Shown: positions 60,641 to 64,000 of the stretch, in pieces
How the letters are laid out: every line of letters starts with the position of its first letter
How positions within the stretch are numbered: position 1 is the first letter of the stretch
Source of the DNA: Epiperipatus broadwayi
Taxonomy: Eukaryota; Onychophora; Udeonychophora; Euonychophora; Peripatidae
DNA: 64,000 bases
Direction of reading: 5' to 3'
Assembly (NCBI GenBank): GCA_028023455.1
Contig: JAQFVV010012422.1
Location: 7,613,210-7,677,209, forward strand
Notes under the pieces: model-generated
The model's database searches: none
The model's input: the letters and a program-made list of their open reading frames with translations, nothing else
What the model was told of the DNA's origin: nothing
Translations under genes and position numbers: made by a program

Positions 60641-62105
60641 ATAAAATAAAACATAAATAGGATACAATAAGGTTTTATTATTTTTATTTTTTGAAAACTC
60701 CTTCCTTTATATGTGCTTCCTCAATTTATTATTAATAACTACATTATTATTATTTTAAATGTTGTTTACATTATGTATATTTGAAGTTCAGTACAATATG
60801 TATTACATTGTAATAAAAGCTTATCAATTAGTGCTACTATTAAATGCAATGTACAATGTATGCAAGGCAAGCTTGTAACAAAATATAGAAGATATTGTGG
60901 TAGTACTGTAAGTTATGTATTTATAGTCTACATTTAACTGAAACAAAGATAGCTGACATAAAAAAGCAGCAATTTTCCAATAAATTTTCTATAAAGACAA
61001 AAGAATGCATGAAAAAAATATGAAAATTTTTAAAAATAATCCATGGTCTATAGTAGTTATTTTGGACAGTCTAATTGGGATGCCAAGAAAAATGGTAGTT
61101 TATGGCCTATAGACACTTGCCATAAAGATGACTTGCAAACTTGTATAAAATAACAGGAATGTTTTGAAGGCCTCTAAAGATTAGCAGGACATCAGCAATG
61201 AATAATATGGTTTGGATGGTAATTCCATGAGGAAGGAAAAGGCTATGTGTTATATAATTGAATTAGCATTTCCAGCAATATTGCACTAAATTAGATACCC
61301 CCCCCTCCATGTGGTGAAATTACTAAACAAAATTAAGAAATAAATAACATTTTAAAATGACAAATAGAAGAGCAAATTGGAGATTCACGCTCTTTTTACC
61401 TACTGCTCTTCTGCTTCTGACTTGCAAAAAACAGTTTTTAGATTTTTGTAATTGTAAATGTGCCAAGTTAGTACAGGTACCAGAGAGATCCATTTTCTCA
61501 GGTTTTCAAAATGGATCTAAGGTTAATTAATGACCTTATTGGCCTTATTATTTATATATGATGTCAGGTAAATAAATGAAAATATCTTTTTGTTAATATT
61601 TAATTTGTTACATCCGTAATCGTCTGTACATATTATTGACTATAATTGTTATATACATATATTTCATTAATTAGATAAATATTTATATAAATCAACTAAA
61701 GTATTTATTTGTCCTTAATTTTATAATCCACTTGGCTAGATAATGCTGTATAACCTTTATAATAAATTGATATCTAATAATCACACATTCACATAATAAC
61801 GTTTAATATGAATTACTAATATTAATGTGTAGAAAAGAAGACTTTGAATTTTAGAAAAATAAAAGTATTTTAATGAAATAAGCAAATTCTAATGAGTATT
61901 TGAGTATGGCACAAGTGGGCTTTTATTATATAATTTATCATTTAAGAATTCAGTTGTCATAATAATTTTATACCATATTCTATTTAGAATTTCCTTGAAA
62001 TAATTACTTTTCATTCCACATGCGAATTATATATATTTATTCAGCTACTATATATATATAATTCTAAGACAGTATTTCATTTGCTTATACTGAAGGTTTT
62101 TTATA
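60641..62105. other. AT-rich spacer
   Basis: No gene or repeat was recognised apart from a C-run near 61300. Confidence 0.5.
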
Positions 62106-62592
62106 TATGTAACTAGAGGGATTTGAATTCAGGATTTTGTCTATTCATTCGCCATCCATAATCTCAAGCAACCAATACACATGAGACCACACACATTGTG
62201 AAACAATCTATGATCCCCAATATACATATTTCATTCTGAAGCAACACCCATCATTTGGGCCAGATCATAATCTTCCACACTGGTCAGTGCTTGGCTTCTA
62301 TTAACATAACAATTCCTCAAACTTTAATGGAAGTTAAATAGATGGAAGGGTGACAAGATGGAAGTCTGTCCATTAAAGTTTTAGGAATTGCTATCTTAAT
62401 AGAAGCCAAGCACAGATTGCATATATGTGTGGGAGATTATGATCTGACCCAACTAATGTGGTTCAGCACAAAAGACAGTTATTGTGAATCGTGCATTTTT
62501 TTCACATATGTGTGGTCATGTGTATTGGTTGCTTGAGCTAGAATGGAGTATAAATAGATTGACAAATCATGAGTTCAAATCTCTCTAGTTAA
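62106..62592. mobile_element. Hammerhead-bearing foldback element (H4)
   Basis: Arms of roughly 230 bp mirror each other. AACTAGAGGGATTTGAA and TCAAGCAACCAATACACATG on the left match CATGTGTATTGGTTGCTTGA and TTCAAATCTCTCTAGTT on the right. Each arm holds a hammerhead remnant: 62208-62270 on the minus strand and about 62440-62500 on the plus strand. It has the same architecture as 7165-7923. Confidence 0.8.
62208..62270 (-). ncRNA. Hammerhead ribozyme remnant with covarying stem I (H4)
   Basis: Minus strand: AUGAUC, a UGG bulge, CCCAA, AUGAUGG for CUGAUGA, a short stem II, GAAA, AUAUGUAUA, then UUGGG and GAUCAU. Stem I pairs fully despite differing from the 7770 copy. Two core changes predict loss of activity. 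Confidence 0.65.
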
Positions 62593-63018
62593 ATATGTGT
62601 GTGTGTGTGTGTGAAATGTCTAATGAAAATCATGTTTGCCTAAAATGTATGTGTGCAGTCTTTTCAATAATATATTTAACTTTTAAATGCTTTATAAATC
62701 TAATATCAAATAAATTTTTAAAAATGTATTATTGAAAGAGAATTATATAAACAATAAAATTCTCACCTAGATACCTTTGATATAAATGTTTTGGCTAAAA
62801 AAAAAAATTATGTATGTTTTAGCACACTCTTGAGAGTTTTTTTTTTTTGCGCACACATAAGAGATTGTTTTTAAATCCTTCACTTTTCCATTCAATGATG
62901 TCATAGACTTACTGATCTTGTTGTTTTTTAAATAGATATCTTTGATTGTTGCAGACCTGTTTTCATTACCATTTTTTTCACATTTAATTACTTCAACTTT
63001 TACTTGATATTTTCTCTT
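62593..63018. other. AT-rich spacer
   Basis: It begins with a (TG)n run (62596-62611). No gene was seen. Confidence 0.5.
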
Positions 63019-63055
63019 TCTATCTCTTTCTCTCTCTCTCTCTCTTTCTTTTTCT
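63019..63055. repeat. CT-rich microsatellite
   Basis: TCTCTTTC-type repeats followed by (CT)n. Confidence 0.9.
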
Positions 63056-63302
63056 TGATATGATTCTCAGTTTCTACACAAAATATTGACAGTAAGTATG
63101 TGTTAATGATCAGATATATTTATAAATGAGGATATATTTAAAACTTAGGCTGAGTGATCTAATAGTTCAAGAAAATTTCATTAGAAAGACTTTAAGAGAT
63201 TTCCATCCAGGTAGGTTTCACAGCAAGGGTCTATCCTAATAGGTTGGTGCAGCTTGTAAACTGGCTTAGTTCTAATGCTTCATTCTTAGTTTTTAACAAA
63301 GG

Positions 63303-63585
63303 CAAAACTCTCCACACTGTAGCACCACCCAGTGCAAGGCAGAACAATCAATGGATGCAAAAAGGTTTGTAGATAGGGATTTTATATGACTGTACAGGTG
63401 AATTAGCTTGGATTGAAAACATTCATTTTGGACTCATAGCACCTCACTGAGAAAGTCACAAATTAGAAACTAGTTTGGGGATATTGGATGAATAGGCACT
63501 AGATAGGGATTTTATGCCCAAACCTTCTTGCATCCATTAATTATTCTGTCTTGCACTGGGTAGCACTATTGTATGGAGAGTTTTG
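63303..63585. repeat. Foldback element, F family, copy 4
   Basis: The ends CAAAACTCTCCACACTGTAG and, inverted, CAAAACTCTCCATACAATAG match each other. The sub-terminal CCCAGTGCAAG and CAATGGATGCAAAAAGGTTT are shared with 58409-58757. The interior arms are more diverged. Confidence 0.8.
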
Positions 63586-64000
63586 ATTCTGTTATAACAG
63601 CTTGTGTAAGCATAGTGAATGGTAATCATGTAATGTTTAATAGTTTAATTCTTTTTTTTCCAATAACATAGTGAAGTTTTTTTCCATAATGCTATGACAG
63701 TCTCTTCTACCGGAAATTCTTTTAACTTAATGAAGTCTAGTGAATCAAATAATGGATAAAGCTTGATTTGCCATACATTGATCCATCAAAAACAACTTGC
63801 ATGCGTTTATCATGCAACAACTTGTTTCCAAACCATCAATCTCTTCTCTTTTTGTTACTCAGTTTTCAGTATTTTTTCTCATGATTTAATCAAAAGTAAA
63901 AAATAGGCTTTTATTTTTAAATAAATAATTTATTGCACCTAATGGTCTTTTAAGGATTAAATAACTCAGTTATAACCCATTCAAATCTTTTTCCTTTTAT
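63586..64000. other. AT-rich spacer at window end
   Basis: No gene or repeat was recognised. Confidence 0.5.

Overview
The window is AT-rich eukaryotic DNA, about 70% A+T by eye, with spliceosomal introns, long (AT)n tracts and almost no intact genes. Layered LINEs, Penelope-like elements (PLEs), Ty3/Gypsy relics, mariner, ISXO2-like and hAT-like DNA elements and foldback elements point to a metazoan. The one recognisable host gene encodes the C-terminal end of what looks like a zona pellucida (ZP)-type transmembrane protein. Together with the transposon mix this suits an arthropod, possibly a chelicerate, but that assignment is inference.

Host gene: two plus-strand exons, 8307-8490 and 23051-23250, join in matching phase across a 14,560-bp intron. 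They encode a furin-like RRKR site, a linker, one membrane segment and a short tail ending in a stop. The intron is filled with LINE tails, an unidentified decayed ORF, satellites and foldbacks. A second possible exon lies on the minus strand at 49273-49470, with no family recognised.

Transposon layout. 1-8300: a dead RTE-like LINE, a foldback, tRNA-derived pieces, a Gypsy integrase relic, a PLE terminal fragment with a tRNA-like sequence, and a foldback with a hammerhead ribozyme. 8500-23050: a third LINE family with CATCA-type tails, an ORF relic, an ISXO2-like relic, satellites and foldbacks. 23250-29300: mostly empty, with one mariner-like relic and one SINE. 29300-38000: the most complete RTE-like LINE, a processed retrocopy of a zinc-knuckle gene inside a repeat, a second LINE family, and a PLE GIY-YIG relic holding a hammerhead element. 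38000-47000: sparse, with a Gypsy relic at 42030-44640. 47000-64000: more LINE copies, a PLE bounded by 16-bp direct repeats inside a LINE endonuclease, a hAT-like insertion, another hammerhead foldback and another small foldback.

Most notable are the hammerhead-bearing elements at 7165-7923, 36790-37616 and 62106-62592, with fragments at 38600-38730 and 50040-50235. They are inverted or tandem repeats, and two have 13-15-bp target-site duplications. One copy keeps a full hammerhead core; another shows compensatory base-pair changes in stem I. A separate PLE terminus joins a tRNA-like sequence to a hammerhead-like fold, and it occurs twice. None of the transposon ORFs seen is intact.
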